Origin: Streptomyces sp. NBC_00289
GTDB taxonomy: Bacteria > Actinomycetota > Actinomycetes > Streptomycetales > Streptomycetaceae
Reading direction: 5' to 3'
DNA length: 64,000 nucleotides
NCBI RefSeq assembly: GCF_041435115.1
Contig: NZ_CP108046.1
Location: forward strand, 9,796,001 to 9,860,000
Positions 17,631 through 26,980 of this stretch are shown here, piece after piece. The notes below the pieces were generated by a model that worked only from the letters and a program-made list of their open reading frames with translations, did no database searches and was not told the origin of the DNA. A program made the position numbers and the translations under genes. Position 1 is the first letter of the stretch. Each line of letters starts with the position of its first letter.

Positions 17631-18254
17631 TCAGGGTGACGCTGGGTCGTCGAAGGTCAGGCCGGTGCCTGCTATGAAGCCGTCAAGAGTGTCGGGCCGG
17701 TACTGGAGGCGTTTGAGCCGGTTGCGTACGAGGACTTCGAGCCGGTCGAGGGCGACGACGGCGAGGTTGGCCAGGCTGCGCTTGACATGTGCCCATACCC
17801 ACTCGACGGGGTTCAGGTCCGGCGAGTACGCGGGCAGCAGGAATACCGTCAGCCATTCACGCTCGGCGATCAACTCACGTATGGCGTGGGAGACATGGGT
17901 GTTCAGCCGGTCCCAGACCAGCACGATCGGGGCCTTGACGAGGTGGTGGACACCGTCGATCAGCGCGATGAAGTCCCGTTCGCCTATGCTGCGGCGTTTG
18001 CCTTTGCCCGCGGGATGGGTGCGCAGGCGGTGACACAGCCGGGTGCGGGAGCCGGGCCGCATCGCGATGAGTCCGGCCACCGACAGGCGGCCCGAGCGTC
18101 GCCCGCTCACCGTGACCTGCGGGGTGCGGCCGCGCCGGCCCCAGGTGCGTCCTTTGGGCGGTCGTCGCGTGAAGCCCGCCTCGTCCTCGAAGCAGACGTA
18201 GCCCCCGCACGCCGCCCGGACTCTTTTACCTCGGCCCAGGTCGCCTCCTTCCAC
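17631..18254 (-). CDS. IS630 transposase, catalytic part (second frame)
   Basis: 207 aa as an open frame, holding the whole DDE domain: YVCFEDEAGF, IVLVWDRLNTHVS and SPDLNPVEWVWAHVK. It is in the -1 frame relative to the upstream helix-turn-helix frame and overlaps it by about 150 bases. The apparent ATG at 18254 has no convincing ribosome site, so expression as a frameshift fusion is more likely than independent translation. A simple one-base loss cannot be excluded. Confidence 0.75.
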   Translation of the reverse strand: MEGGDLGRGKRVRAACGGYVCFEDEAGFTRRPPKGRTWGRRGRTPQVTVSGRRSGRLSVAGLIAMRPGSRTRLCHRLRTHPAGKGKRRSIGERDFIALIDGVHHLVKAPIVLVWDRLNTHVSHAIRELIAEREWLTVFLLPAYSPDLNPVEWVWAHVKRSLANLAVVALDRLEVLVRNRLKRLQYRPDTLDGFIAGTGLTFDDPASP

Positions 18255-18709
18255 ACGGTCACGGCCTGCTCATCGCGCTCGGCCACCCGCCGCGCGGGTA
18301 CTTGAGGACTGAAGCCGAGCCGGTGCATCAGCCTCGTGGCACCCGAGACGCTGTAGGAGACGTGGAACTTCCTGCCGATCAGCGTGGCCACCCGGGCAGC
18401 CGTCCACACCTGGTCCTCCACCCAGCCATGCGCGGCAGGCCCCTCATCGAGAAACGCAGCCAGCTTTTCCAGACAGCCCGGGGACAGACGGCATCGCGAT
18501 CCACTCGAGCCACGAGAGACCAGAGCCTGCACGCCACCGTCCCGCCACATCTGCTGCCACTGGTAGGCCGACTTCGGGCTCACCCTCAGGCGCCGTGCGA
18601 CTTCCGGCGGCTTGATGTCCTGCTCGAACAGCTCCGCCGCCTGCATCCGTACCGTCTCCCGGCGCTGACGTCCCACAGGGGTCAGGCCGCCCCCATCCGC
18701 ATACCTCAT
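18107..18709 (-). CDS. IS630 transposase, DNA-binding part (first frame)
   Basis: 200 aa open frame. The first 150 residues form two helix-turn-helix units (LFEQDIKPPEVARRLRVSPK; SAYQWQQMWRDGG) and the linker ending AVTVWKEATWAEVKESG. After that the reading loses sense, because the true continuation lies in the -1 frame from about 18215. The last 50 residues are probably not part of a functional product unless the frames are expressed separately. Confidence 0.7.
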   Translation of the reverse strand: MRYADGGGLTPVGRQRRETVRMQAAELFEQDIKPPEVARRLRVSPKSAYQWQQMWRDGGVQALVSRGSSGSRCRLSPGCLEKLAAFLDEGPAAHGWVEDQVWTAARVATLIGRKFHVSYSVSGATRLMHRLGFSPQVPARRVAERDEQAVTVWKEATWAEVKESGRRAGATSASRTRRASRDDRPKDAPGAGAAAPRRSR

Positions 18710-18787
18710 ACACCACGGAATACAGACAACACTCCAGACCCATCAGGGACTTCGAAGAAGATCACCCTAACGAGCCGAAGTCAGTAA

Positions 18788-19013
18788 TCACAAGGCGGGT
18801 CAGCGCGCTGAGGATCTCAAGAGAGTCGCTACTACGCTCGTCTTGCTTGCCTACAGCGAACTGGCGCGACACTTCGATCTCTCTAGAAGAGCATGCGATC
18901 CGCCGTTGTATGAAGACCGCGTGATGCGGCAGCCGCGCATCGCATACTTTGGCTGTACTCTCGCCTTACAGCCAAAGCATTCTCCACTTCTGCCGACGCT
19001 GGCGCGTCACTTC
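18788..19013. other. Lower-GC non-coding stretch
   Basis: About 225 bases between the IS630 and the amidohydrolase terminator, visibly poorer in GC than the flanks. It probably entered with the amidohydrolase. No gene recognised. Confidence 0.4.
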
Positions 19014-19033
19014 ACGGGCATCATTCTGCCCGT
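19014..19033 (-). terminator. Candidate terminator of the amidohydrolase
   Basis: A 7-bp stem (ACGGGCA / TGCCCGT) with a 6-nt loop lies 9 bases past the stop of the minus-strand gene. Moderate stability. Confidence 0.45.
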
Positions 19034-19042
19034 TGGGACGTG

Positions 19043-20169
19043 TCAGACCTTAATTCCGAACAGTTTTTCCGCATTTCGGAACGCAATTTTTTCCTTGGCT
19101 TCGCGTGGCAAAGCAACTCCCCGGAACCAGTCGGTTTGAGTTTTCATATTTGCAAACGGGTAGTCGGTTGCAAACATCACTCGATCCACACCTATGTACT
19201 TCAGCGGGAGATCGAGCAGTTCAGTCTGGGGGAATGCGCTGGTTGTGAACCAGAAATTGTCATGGAAATACTGCTCGAACGGCTTGTCCAGGCTCTTCTT
19301 GGTCACTTCGCTCATCTTCTCCACGACGCGTTTGTAGAAGAACGGAAGACCCTCTCCCATATGGCCGAGGATAATCTGGAGCTTGGGATACCTGTCGAAT
19401 ACTCCTGAGGTGATCATTCGGAGGCACTGAGTAACGACTTCCTGGTGCCATCCATATGCAGAGATGCTGAGAACCTGGTCCTGGAACTCCTTCTGATATT
19501 CCGGCCGCATATTGCTGTAGTAGATTTCGAAAACTCGTCAGGCGGCAGGCCCGGATGGATGTATATCGGCACATCAAGGGCTTCGGCGCGCGCCAGCAGG
19601 GGCTCAAAGTCGGGATGGTCGAGGAATTTCTTCCCGATGATTCCATTGGTCAAACATCCCAGGAAGCCATCTTCCCGAACTGTGCGTTCCAGTTCGTCTG
19701 CCGAAGCCTCCGGATTCTGCAGAGGCAAGGTTGCAAATGCCTTAAACCGCCCCGGATAGGTGGCCATCGGTCCGTCGACAAGCGACTTGTTGAGACGATA
19801 CGCAAAATCGATTCCCTTCTGACCTTTGACATTCTGCACACCTGGCGTATGTGCGGAGAGGATTTGAACGTTGAGCCCTGCCTCATCCATTGCACGGATG
19901 CGGCGCGGGCCGAGTTCGGCAAGACCAGTATCCTCGAGGAACAGCCTGTCGTTCAGCACCATCAACTCATGGGTGGAAAAGGTCTCTTCCGTGCCGATGA
20001 AGGGCAGGTCCTGGTCTCGCTGTGAAAAATCCGTAGTCTCGTTCGCTGCCGCGCGGGAGGCAATGGCATGCGTGGACAAGCCGGCACCAATGCCAAGTGC
20101 TGCCGTGCCGGCTAGAAAGCCGCGGCGTCCCGTCGTGAGGTGCTTCAGAGGGTTTGCGTTGGACTGCAT
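19043..20169 (-). pseudogene. Tat-exported amidohydrolase, foreign, one frameshift
   Basis: From ATG 20169 (GAGGAGAAAC upstream) the protein starts with a twin-arginine signal (TTGRRGFLAGTAALGIGAG) and an A-rich cleavage region. Amidohydrolase_2 features follow: EETFSTHE, the IYIHPGLPP metal/substrate loop, then after a frame change LQIILGHMGEGLPFF and VMFATDYPF. Near 19535 one base is missing: PPDEF should run on as FEIYYSNMRPEYQKEF, found one frame over. The repaired protein would be about 375 aa, related to resorcylate-type decarboxylases. Base composition is much lower than the neighbours (32 of 60 G+C in 19201-19260), indicating recent transfer from a non-actinomycete. Residues after the break include its own ATG at 19510, but a separate function is unlikely. 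Confidence 0.8.
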
Positions 20170-20240
20170 GTCAGTTTCTCCTCAGGTGTTTGTGTGGCGC
20201 GGTATCCGTGCGGCATCCGTCTGCAAGACGCGACGGGCTA

Positions 20241-20518
20241 TCTCGCTTATCCGGATGCTTACTTCCTACCAAGCGAACCTGAGACGAACGTTAATACGGC
20301 CGCTCAGGCCGGTTGGCCGAACCAGGTGCCCAGCGCACGCACCAGCGTGGTGGCGTCGAGGTCCTGCCCGGTGGGCAAGGCCCAGGCGACACAGCCGTCG
20401 GGCCGGATCAGCAAGGCGTCGACGTCCACCCGGTCCGTGCGTGTTGACCCGTCCGGTCCACGCGGCCGCGGCGTCGCGGACCTCCGCGCGGTCGACGAGG
20501 TCCAGCAGGAGTCCGCAG
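20241..20518. repeat. Direct repeat copy A (monooxygenase tail plus leader)
   Basis: About 280 bases match 26981-27268 at high identity in the same orientation, apart from an 11-bp deletion near 20443. The repeat covers a leader shared by the downstream minus-strand gene in both places and the end of a flavin monooxygenase gene. It joins an IS110 fragment at its right edge. Confidence 0.85.
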
Positions 20519-20530
20519 CCAGGTGCAGGC
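20304..20530 (-). pseudogene. FAD-dependent monooxygenase C-terminal remnant (copy A)
   Basis: The minus strand ends RVDVDALLIRPDGCVAWALP then TGQDLDATTLVRALGTWFG. This thioredoxin-like C-terminal segment is typical of phenol-hydroxylase/rifampicin-monooxygenase-type flavoproteins. The 5' part is replaced by an IS110 fragment, with which it forms one chimeric open frame. Confidence 0.7.
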
Positions 20531-20945
20531 GACGCGAGGTGAGAAACCGCAGGTCGACCGCAATGTCGTCGCCGCGGTGAACCGGCTGAAGGTCACATCG
20601 CCTGCGGGCCTGATCCGCAATGACGAAGGCATCCTTCGCGTCCGTCTTCCCATCGCCCCGGTAGGATCCGGAGGCGTGATGGACGGTGCGGCCGGGGATG
20701 CAGAGGACCTTTTGCCCGTGGTCGGTCAGCAGCGCGATCATCAGGGCAGCCCCGCCGGCGTTGAGGTCGATCGCCCACGTCACCGTCTCACCGCCGCTCA
20801 ACTCCAGCACATCGCTGATCAGTTTGAGCAATGCATTCTCGTCGTTGACCACACGCTGCGACAGCTCCCGCGTGCCGTCAGCACCGAGCACCACGCAGTG
20901 GTGCTCGGCCTTGCCTGCATCCATACCAGCCCACAGTTGGGGCAC
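20531..20945 (-). pseudogene. IS110-family transposase N-terminal fragment
   Basis: GTG 20945 opens AGMDAGKAEHHCVVLGADG, followed by VTWAIDLNAGGAALMIALLT and DGKTDAKDAFVIADQAR. These are the first three acidic sites of the DEDD domain. The gene is cut after about 138 residues at the monooxygenase remnant. It is close in type to the IS110 at 55 kb but not identical. Confidence 0.8.
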
Positions 20946-21184
20946 GGCCGCTTCCGAAGTCGTTCCTCTATCTGTCGCAGGACGACCTCGCCAGTGTCCT
21001 TACCAAGCGATCTTTGCCGCGCACCCCAATGAGTGGCCGGGTCGTCGCGGGATGCCGGGCGGCCAATCGATTGAAGCCACCACTGGGCTGGAGACACGCA
21101 GCCACACCCAGCATCCCTGGGCCTTCCGATCCTACGAGTGACCGGAATCAGCCCCAGGAACAACGTAAGGAGACACGACCCTCA

Positions 21185-21478
21185 CCGCGGCCGGTACTTC
21201 AAGCCCCAGCGCCTACACGCAGACAAAGCCTACGACCGCGCCGACCTGCGCAGATGGCTCCGATGGAAACGTATCGGAGTTCGCATCGCCCGGTAAGGCA
21301 TCGAATCCAGCGAGCGATTAGGGCGTCGGAGGTGGGTGATCGAGCGCACGATGTCATGGCTGTCCGGTTACCGCAGACTCAGTCCCCGCTACGAGCGCCA
21401 GCCCCGCAACTACCTGGCATTTCTCGGACTTGCCGCCGCCCTCTGCTGCTACAAGCGCCTCGTCCGCCTCACCACGTA
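21185..21478 (+). pseudogene. IS5-family transposase C-terminal fragment
   Basis: The plus strand reads LHADKAYDRADLRRWLRWKR, an in-frame TAA at 21297, then GRRRWVIERTMSWLSGYRRL and LAFLGLAAALCCYKRL. This is the end of an IS427-type transposase including its last catalytic Glu. Its right repeat abuts the TTA that flanks the next IS5 copy. Confidence 0.8.
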
Positions 21479-21491
21479 GGACACGATCTTA

Positions 21492-22353
21492 GACCGTGTC
21501 CTACATGGTCAGTTGGCAGTTGTGCTGCGCACGGGGAGTGGACGGTGGGGATGGATCGTTCCGGACGGCTTGTGGGAGTTGGCAAGGCCGTTGCTGCCGG
21601 CGGCGCGAGTTCGTCCGCAGGGTGGCGGGGTCGCGAACATCGATGATGAGGCCGTGTTTGCCGCGATCATCTACGTGCAGGTCAGCGGCTGCGCCTGGCG
21701 GGCGTTGCCGCCGTGCTTCGGAGCGTCGAAGTCGACCGTGCATCGCCGCTTCGCCATCTGGTCCCGTGTCGGAGTCTGGGGCCGACTGCATCAGAAGGTT
21801 CTCCAACTCCTAGAGAGCAGGACCTGGTCGACCTGTCACGTGCGGTCCTCGATTCCGCCCATGTGAGGGCTAAAAAGGGGGCGACCTTGCAGGTCCGAGC
21901 CCCGTGGACCGGGGTAAGCCAGGATCCAAGATGCATGTCCTGTCCGACGCGAACGGACTGCCCTTACGAGTCGGGCTCTCCGCGGCCAACCCCCACGACA
22001 GTCTCGCGCTGAAGCCGATGCTGTCCCATTTCCACATGGGACACGAATCCCACGCGGCCGACTCCAAACCCGTGCGTCTTCATGCAGACAAGGCGTACGA
22101 CATCCCCCACCTGCGGCGATGGCTGTGGGGCAAACGCATTGGCGTCCGTATCGCCCGCAAGGGCATCGACTCCAGCGAGCGGCTCGGCCGTCGCAGGTGG
22201 GTCATCGAGCGCACCATGTCCTGGCTGACGGGCTACCGCCGTCTCAACCACCGCTACGAGCGGAAGCCAGGCACCTACCTGGCCTTTCTCGGCCTGGCAT
22301 CCGCTCTCTGCTGCAACAAGCGGTTCCTCAAACTGACCATGTAGGACACTGTC
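21492..22353. mobile_element. IS5-family (IS427-type) element
   Basis: Inverted ends GACCGTGTCCTACATGGTCA and the matching right end differ at few bases. Both are flanked by TTA (21489-21491 and 22354-22356), the usual IS427 target duplication. The single transposase inside is broken. Confidence 0.82.
21513..22344 (+). pseudogene. IS5-family transposase, frameshifted
   Basis: The first frame gives IVPDGLWELARPLLPAARVR and ASKSTVHRRFAIWSRVG, then loses register near 21815, where one base is missing. The second frame reads LVDLSRAVLDSAHVRAKKG. At the AAAAAGGGGGC tract near 21872 the product moves to a third frame, KPGSKMHVLSDANGLPLRVG through GRRRWVIERTMSWLTGYRR. The last shift resembles the programmed -1 shift of IS427 elements; the first is a true mutation. 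Confidence 0.82.
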
Positions 22354-22470
22354 TTAGGCATCCGTAAGAGCACGGCCCGCGGGCACCACAGCGGCGACGC
22401 TCTAATCCTGGCCTCAGGTTGATCGGGGACAATGAGCGGCAAAAGCATCGACTGGAGGGGGCGGGCCGGC

Positions 22471-23154
22471 GTGCGGATCATGATCGCGGACGACGAGGCG
22501 GCCATCCGTGAGTCGCTGGAGCGGGTGCTCCAGGTCGAGGGTTACGACACCAGCACCGTCGCCAACGGTTTCGCCGTGCTCGACGGGGTCGGTGGCGACG
22601 CGCCGGATCTGCTGCTCCTCGACGTGATGATGCCCCGCCTCGGCGGGTTGGAGACCTGTCGGCGGTTGCGGGCCGCGGGCCGAGATCTGCCGGTGCTGAT
22701 GCTGACCGCCCGTGACCAGGTCTCCGACCGGGTCGCGGGGCTGGACGCGGGCGCCGACGACTACCTGCCCAAGCCGTTCGCCACCGAGGAGTTACTGGCC
22801 CGGGTGCGGGCCCTGCTGCGCCGGCGCACGCCGACCGACGAGGAGTCGCAGATCCTGTCGTTCGCCGACGTCCGGCTCGATCCGGACAGGTTCGAGGCGT
22901 GGCGGGGCGGGCGGCCGCTGCACCTGACCCGGACCGAGTTCTCCCTCCTGCAGGTCCTCGTGAGCAACGCGACCCGGGTCTTGACCCGCGACGCGCTGTT
23001 CGAGGCGATCTGGGGCTTCGGCATGAGCTCCACCGCCAACAACCTCCAGGTATACGTGAGCTACCTGCGCCGCAAGATGGAGGCCGAGGGTGAGCCGCGA
23101 TTGATCTACACGCTGCGCGGCCTGGGATACACGTTGCGGGAGACTCCTCCGTGA
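22471..23154 (+). CDS. OmpR/PhoB-type response regulator (MprA-like)
   Basis: 227 aa from GTG 22471, chosen for the GGAGGGGGC site 8 bases upstream; ATG 22432 in the same frame is less likely. The receiver domain (1-118) has the acidic pocket IADDE, phospho-acceptor Asp in LLLLDVMMP, the Thr of MLTARD and Lys in LPKPF. The C-terminal winged helix (about 130-225) carries [15 protein letters not shown] and [17 protein letters not shown]. It overlaps the kinase gene by 4 bases (GTGA), so the two are translationally coupled. The convergent MmpL-type exporter is a likely target from context, but no binding site was identified. Confidence 0.92.
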   Translation: MRIMIADDEAAIRESLERVLQVEGYDTSTVANGFAVLDGVGGDAPDLLLLDVMMPRLGGLETCRRLRAAGRDLPVLMLTARDQVSDRVAGLDAGADDYLPKPFATEELLARVRALLRRRTPTDEESQILSFADVRLDPDRFEAWRGGRPLHLTRTEFSLLQVLVSNATRVLTRDALFEAIWGFGMSSTANNLQVYVSYLRRKMEAEGEPRLIYTLRGLGYTLRETPP

Positions 23155-24587
23155 GCAGGCCCGCCGGCCGGGAACCGCGCCGGCTGACCCGATGGTGGCG
23201 TCGGCGGTCCCTGCGGACCAGGCTGACGGTGATCGCGGCGACGGCCATCGCGGTCAGCGTGTTCGTGGCCTTCCAGGTGGCCAGCCAGCTACTGGACTGG
23301 GAGCTGCAGGACACCGCCGAGAATCAGCTACGCGCCGACTCCCGCGTCCTGGCGACGAACGCGGAGCGCGCCGGTCTGGCGCAGGTCCAGCTACCGCCGT
23401 ATCCCGGATCCGGTCGGCTGGTGCGGGTCATCCTGCCCGACGGCTCGATCCGGACGCCGGCCGGCCAACCCGCGCTGCCCCCGGTCAGCGAGGACGCCGG
23501 GCGCGTGGCGCAGGGCGTGTCGGCCGACCTGATGGAGTCGAACGACAGCGACGACGGCGGCTACATCATCTACACGCTGCGGGCGGGCGACGGCGCGGTC
23601 CAGGTGGCCCGCGTCGTTGACGACAGCCCGATCAACCGGTTCGGGTTCGGCATGCTGCTGATCGGGCTGCTCTGCGTGGTCGGCGGTGCCTTTGTCGGGC
23701 GGACCGTGGCGCGGACCGGGCTGGCACCGATCGACCGGCTGACCGCCGCCGCGGTACATGTCGCGCACACCCGGGATCTCAACGCCGACATCCCGGACGA
23801 GGGCGGTGGGGAGATCCGGCGGCTGATCCAGTCGATCAACGACATGCTCGCCGCGCTCCGGGACTCCCGGCGGGCCCAGCGGCTGCTCGCCGAGGACGCC
23901 GCCCACGAGCTCAAGACCCCGCTCACCAGCCTGCGCCTCAACGCCGAGCTGCTGATCCGGCTCGATCGGCGCGGCACCCTGGACAGCGCACTGCCGGCGG
24001 AGAGCCGGACCCGGTTGCTCAACGACCTCGGCGCCCAGGTGGCCGAGTTGAGCACCCTTGCCGCCGAGCTGACCGACCTGGCGCGCGGTGACGTCAGCGA
24101 CGAGAGCACCGAGGTGCTCGACCTCGCCGACGTGGTGGTGGCCGCCGCGACCCGGGCGGATTCCCGCATGCCCGACATCGAGGTGGCGCTGGATGTGACC
24201 TCTGTGTGGGTGAGCGGGCGTCCCGCTGCGCTCGAGCGGGCGGTGCTCAACCTCATCGACAACGCCGGCAAGTGGTCCCCCGCGGACCAGCCGGTCCAGG
24301 TCCGGCTCCGTGCCGAGGGCGCGTCGGCGATGCTCGAGGTCGACGACGCCGGGCCGGGCATCGACGCCGTCGACGTACCGCGGGTGTTCGACCGGTTCTA
24401 CCGTGCCGACAGCGCCCGGGCGTTGCCGGGATCCGGTCTGGGGCTGTCGATCGTGCAGCGGGTCGTCGACGCCCACGGCGGCCTGGCCACCGTCGCCCGC
24501 TCCGCACGCGGTGGCGCGCTGCTTCGGGTCGACCTTCCGGCCGCGGCCCCGCCCGCCCCCGATCGCGCGGCTCACCGCCGGGGATGA
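23151..24587 (+). CDS. Sensor histidine kinase (MprB-like)
   Basis: 478 aa from GTG 23151. A cytoplasmic Arg-rich start leads to TM1 ([20 protein letters not shown]), an extracytoplasmic sensor of about 120 residues, TM2 ([18 protein letters not shown]) and a HAMP linker. HisKA has the phospho-His in [15 protein letters not shown]. The ATPase domain shows the N box ([12 protein letters not shown]), G1 (VDDAGPGID) and G2 ([13 protein letters not shown]). It forms an operon with the response regulator and ends at an imperfect tandem repeat followed by a bidirectional terminator. The stimulus is probably envelope stress, by analogy with MprAB; inference only. Confidence 0.92.
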   Translation: MSRPAGREPRRLTRWWRRRSLRTRLTVIAATAIAVSVFVAFQVASQLLDWELQDTAENQLRADSRVLATNAERAGLAQVQLPPYPGSGRLVRVILPDGSIRTPAGQPALPPVSEDAGRVAQGVSADLMESNDSDDGGYIIYTLRAGDGAVQVARVVDDSPINRFGFGMLLIGLLCVVGGAFVGRTVARTGLAPIDRLTAAAVHVAHTRDLNADIPDEGGGEIRRLIQSINDMLAALRDSRRAQRLLAEDAAHELKTPLTSLRLNAELLIRLDRRGTLDSALPAESRTRLLNDLGAQVAELSTLAAELTDLARGDVSDESTEVLDLADVVVAAATRADSRMPDIEVALDVTSVWVSGRPAALERAVLNLIDNAGKWSPADQPVQVRLRAEGASAMLEVDDAGPGIDAVDVPRVFDRFYRADSARALPGSGLGLSIVQRVVDAHGGLATVARSARGGALLRVDLPAAAPPAPDRAAHRRG

Positions 24588-24747
24588 CACCGCGGTGCGC
24601 CGACCCGCCCCGGCGGCGCGGCGCAGGACAAGGGACGGCGGCCCTCGGGCATGGCCCGCGCGGCTCACCGTCGGGGCAGGACACGGTGCGCCGACCCCAG
24701 CCCCGGCGCACGGCGCAGGGCCAAAGGGCGGCGACCGTCGGGTCCAT
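24565..24747. repeat. Two imperfect tandem copies, about 92 bp each
   Basis: A unit beginning GCGCGGCTCACCG and ending near TCGGG...ATG occurs at about 24565-24655 and again at 24657-24747 with scattered differences. The first copy includes the last codons of the kinase gene, so the C-terminus may have been altered by the duplication. No function is evident. Confidence 0.6.
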
Positions 24748-24753
24748 GAAAAA

Positions 24754-24787
24754 GATCCGGGACGGGCCTGGGGGCCCGTCCCGGATC
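24754..24787. terminator. Bidirectional terminator
   Basis: A perfect 15-bp stem (GATCCGGGACGGGCC and its complement) with a 4-nt loop sits between the convergent kinase and exporter genes. An AAAAA run precedes it on the plus strand, giving a U-tract on the minus-strand transcript, so it serves the exporter best. Confidence 0.85.
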
Positions 24788-24805
24788 TCGTCCGTGCCGC
24801 CGCGC

Positions 24806-26956
24806 TCACCGTTGCAGCGCGGGCTCCTCGTCGTCGGCGAGCGGCTGTTGACCGTCCGGCAGCTCCGCCGCTGGACGGGACAGCCGGCTCGGCCACCAGA
24901 TCCGCCGGCCGATCAGCAGGGTGAGGGCGGGCACCAGGACCGACCGCACCAGCAGGGCGTCGAGCAGCACGCCGAAGGCGACCAGGAACCCGACCTCGAT
25001 CAGCATCACCAGCGGAAGTGTGGCGAGGACCGCGAACGTGGCCGCCAGGACCAGGCCTGCCGAGGTGATGACGCCACCGGTGGCGGAGAGGGCTTTGAGC
25101 ATGCCCTCTCTGGTGCCGAGACGCACGGTCTCCTCCCGGGCCCGGCTGGTCAGGAAGATGTTGTAGTCGACGCCGAGCGCCACCAGGAACAGGAATGCCA
25201 GCAGCGGCACCGAATAGTCGATGCCCTTGAACCCGAGGATCGTGTCGAAGACGAACACGCTGCCGCCGAAGGCTGCGGCGAATGAGACGATCACGGTGGC
25301 CATCAGGACCAGCGGGGCGAGGATCGCGCGCAGCAGCAGCCCGAGGACGATCAGGACGACGGCGAGCACCAGCGGGATCACCAGCTTCTCGTCGCGCTTG
25401 GTGGTCACCTCGGTGTCGAGGTTCTCCGCACTCGGCCCGCCGACGATCGCCTCCGCCCCGCTCACCGCGTGCACGGCGGTGCGCACCCGCTTGATCGTGT
25501 CGTACTCTGCGGCGGTGTCCGGCGCGTCCTTCGGGAACACGGAGATGTTGGCCCAGCCACCGCTGGTCTGCTCCGGGATGGCCAGGGCCACACCGCGAGT
25601 GTCCTTGACGATGTCGAGCACCCGCTCCTGGTGCGCCGGCCGCGTGAAGATCGTCATCGGCTGGCCGCCGAGCTCCGGGAAGTGCTGGCGGAGAACGGTG
25701 AAGCCGGTGACCGACTCCGGCGCGGACAGGAACTGGTCCTGCTCCCGCAGGGCGCCGGTGTTGCCCGCCAGCCCGAGGGCGAGCACGCCGAGGACTCCGA
25801 GCGAGCCGAGTGTCGCCAGCCACCGGCGGCGGCTGATGGCGGTGCCGAGCCGTCCCCACAGCCCCGGCTTCTCCTCCACGGCCGTGCTGAACCGGGGGAT
25901 GGCCGGCCAGAAGATCCGCCTGCCGAGCACCACGAGCACCGCCGGGAACAGCGTCAGCATGGCCACCAGCGCGCACAGGATGCCGGCCGCACCGATCGGG
26001 CCCAGCCCGCTGGTGCTGTTCAGGTCCGCGACGAGCAGGCAGAGCAGGCCGGCGACCACGGTGGCCGCGGACGCGACGATGGCCGGCGCCGCGCCGCGTA
26101 GCGCGTGGACCATCGCGACCCGGACGTTCTCATGGTGGTGCAGTGCCTCCCGATATCGAGCGATGAGCAACAGCGCGTAGTCCGTGCCGACGCCGAATAC
26201 CAGGATCGTCAGCAGCGCCGAGTTCTGGTCGTTGACCACGATGCCGAAGCCCTTGACGAGCAGGTAGACGGTCGCCATCGCGGTCAGTGCGGCCGCGCCC
26301 ACGGCCATCAGCGGGATGATCCACAACACCGGGCTGCGGTAGGTGAGGATGAGCAGGAGCGTGACGACGACGATGGTGGTGAGGAGGACCTGCACGTCGA
26401 TGCCGTCGAAGACGGCCTCCATGTCGCCGTCGATCGCGCCCGGTCCGGTCACGTCGAGTTCCAGGCCGGAGGGGCGGTCCTTCGCGGCGTCACGCAACAG
26501 GCCGACAATGTCCTCCGGTGCGCCGTAGTCCGTGCTCACATCGAGGGTGAACATCATCGCCTTGCGGTCGGTGGAGGGGCTCGTCGGTGAGCCCTCGTCG
26601 TCCTCGCCGGCCGCCGCCTTCCCCTTCGGCGGGTACCGCTTGGCAAGGGTGTTGTAGTGGCGCTCGACCGTCGCGCGGTCGGCGTCGGTCATGTCGCCGG
26701 CGCGGTGGTACACGAAGACGAACGTGTTGTTGTCACCGCCGGGGAGACTGTCGTCCAGCACCGCCACCTTGGTGGACTCGGCACTGGCCGGCAGGGTGTC
26801 CACGGCGCTGTCGGTGGTGACCGAGCTCAACTTTCCGCTCAGCGGCACCATGCCCGCCGCCAGCACCAGCCACAAGCCAATCACCAACCATGGCACCCAC
26901 CGGCCTGCCAACCGACCGGCCGGCGCTTCCCCGGACGGCGCTGCGTTGACTGCCAT
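24806..26956 (-). CDS. MmpL-family RND transporter
   Basis: 716 aa from ATG 26956, chosen because GTAGGAGG lies 6 bases upstream (an upstream ATG at 26983 has none). TM1 is WVPWLVIGLWLVLAAGMVPL. A large extracellular loop follows, with a charged insert (KAAAGEDDEGSPTSP), then a TM bundle with the family signature FGVGTDYALLLIARYREA. The second half repeats this after residue 370, with VALGVDYNIFLTSRAREE. The two Asp-Tyr pairs form the proton relay typical of MmpL pumps. It convergently faces the two-component system. Its leader lies in a 280-bp sequence repeated upstream of the foreign amidohydrolase. Likely cargo is a lipid or hydrophobic compound. Confidence 0.92.
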   Translation of the reverse strand: MAVNAAPSGEAPAGRLAGRWVPWLVIGLWLVLAAGMVPLSGKLSSVTTDSAVDTLPASAESTKVAVLDDSLPGGDNNTFVFVYHRAGDMTDADRATVERHYNTLAKRYPPKGKAAAGEDDEGSPTSPSTDRKAMMFTLDVSTDYGAPEDIVGLLRDAAKDRPSGLELDVTGPGAIDGDMEAVFDGIDVQVLLTTIVVVTLLLILTYRSPVLWIIPLMAVGAAALTAMATVYLLVKGFGIVVNDQNSALLTILVFGVGTDYALLLIARYREALHHHENVRVAMVHALRGAAPAIVASAATVVAGLLCLLVADLNSTSGLGPIGAAGILCALVAMLTLFPAVLVVLGRRIFWPAIPRFSTAVEEKPGLWGRLGTAISRRRWLATLGSLGVLGVLALGLAGNTGALREQDQFLSAPESVTGFTVLRQHFPELGGQPMTIFTRPAHQERVLDIVKDTRGVALAIPEQTSGGWANISVFPKDAPDTAAEYDTIKRVRTAVHAVSGAEAIVGGPSAENLDTEVTTKRDEKLVIPLVLAVVLIVLGLLLRAILAPLVLMATVIVSFAAAFGGSVFVFDTILGFKGIDYSVPLLAFLFLVALGVDYNIFLTSRAREETVRLGTREGMLKALSATGGVITSAGLVLAATFAVLATLPLVMLIEVGFLVAFGVLLDALLVRSVLVPALTLLIGRRIWWPSRLSRPAAELPDGQQPLADDEEPALQR

Positions 26957-26980
26957 CACTAGCCTCCTACATACGGGTTG

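Larger units (their letters stand above)
17617..18784. mobile_element. IS630-family element with two overlapping frames
   Basis: Imperfect inverted repeats start CTGACTTCGGC at the left and end GCCGAAGTCAG at the right, each flanked by TA (17615-17616 and 18785-18786). That is the IS630 target signature. The transposase lies on the minus strand as two overlapping frames. Confidence 0.8.

Noticed and set aside
24754..24787. Hairpin as a small RNA
   Set aside because: A perfect stem between convergent genes is best explained as a shared terminator.
23391..25976. 861-codon minus-strand open frame over the kinase and exporter
   Set aside because: Shadow frame: both underlying genes have full domain sets in other frames, and the translation is Arg/Gly/Ala/Pro-rich without motifs.
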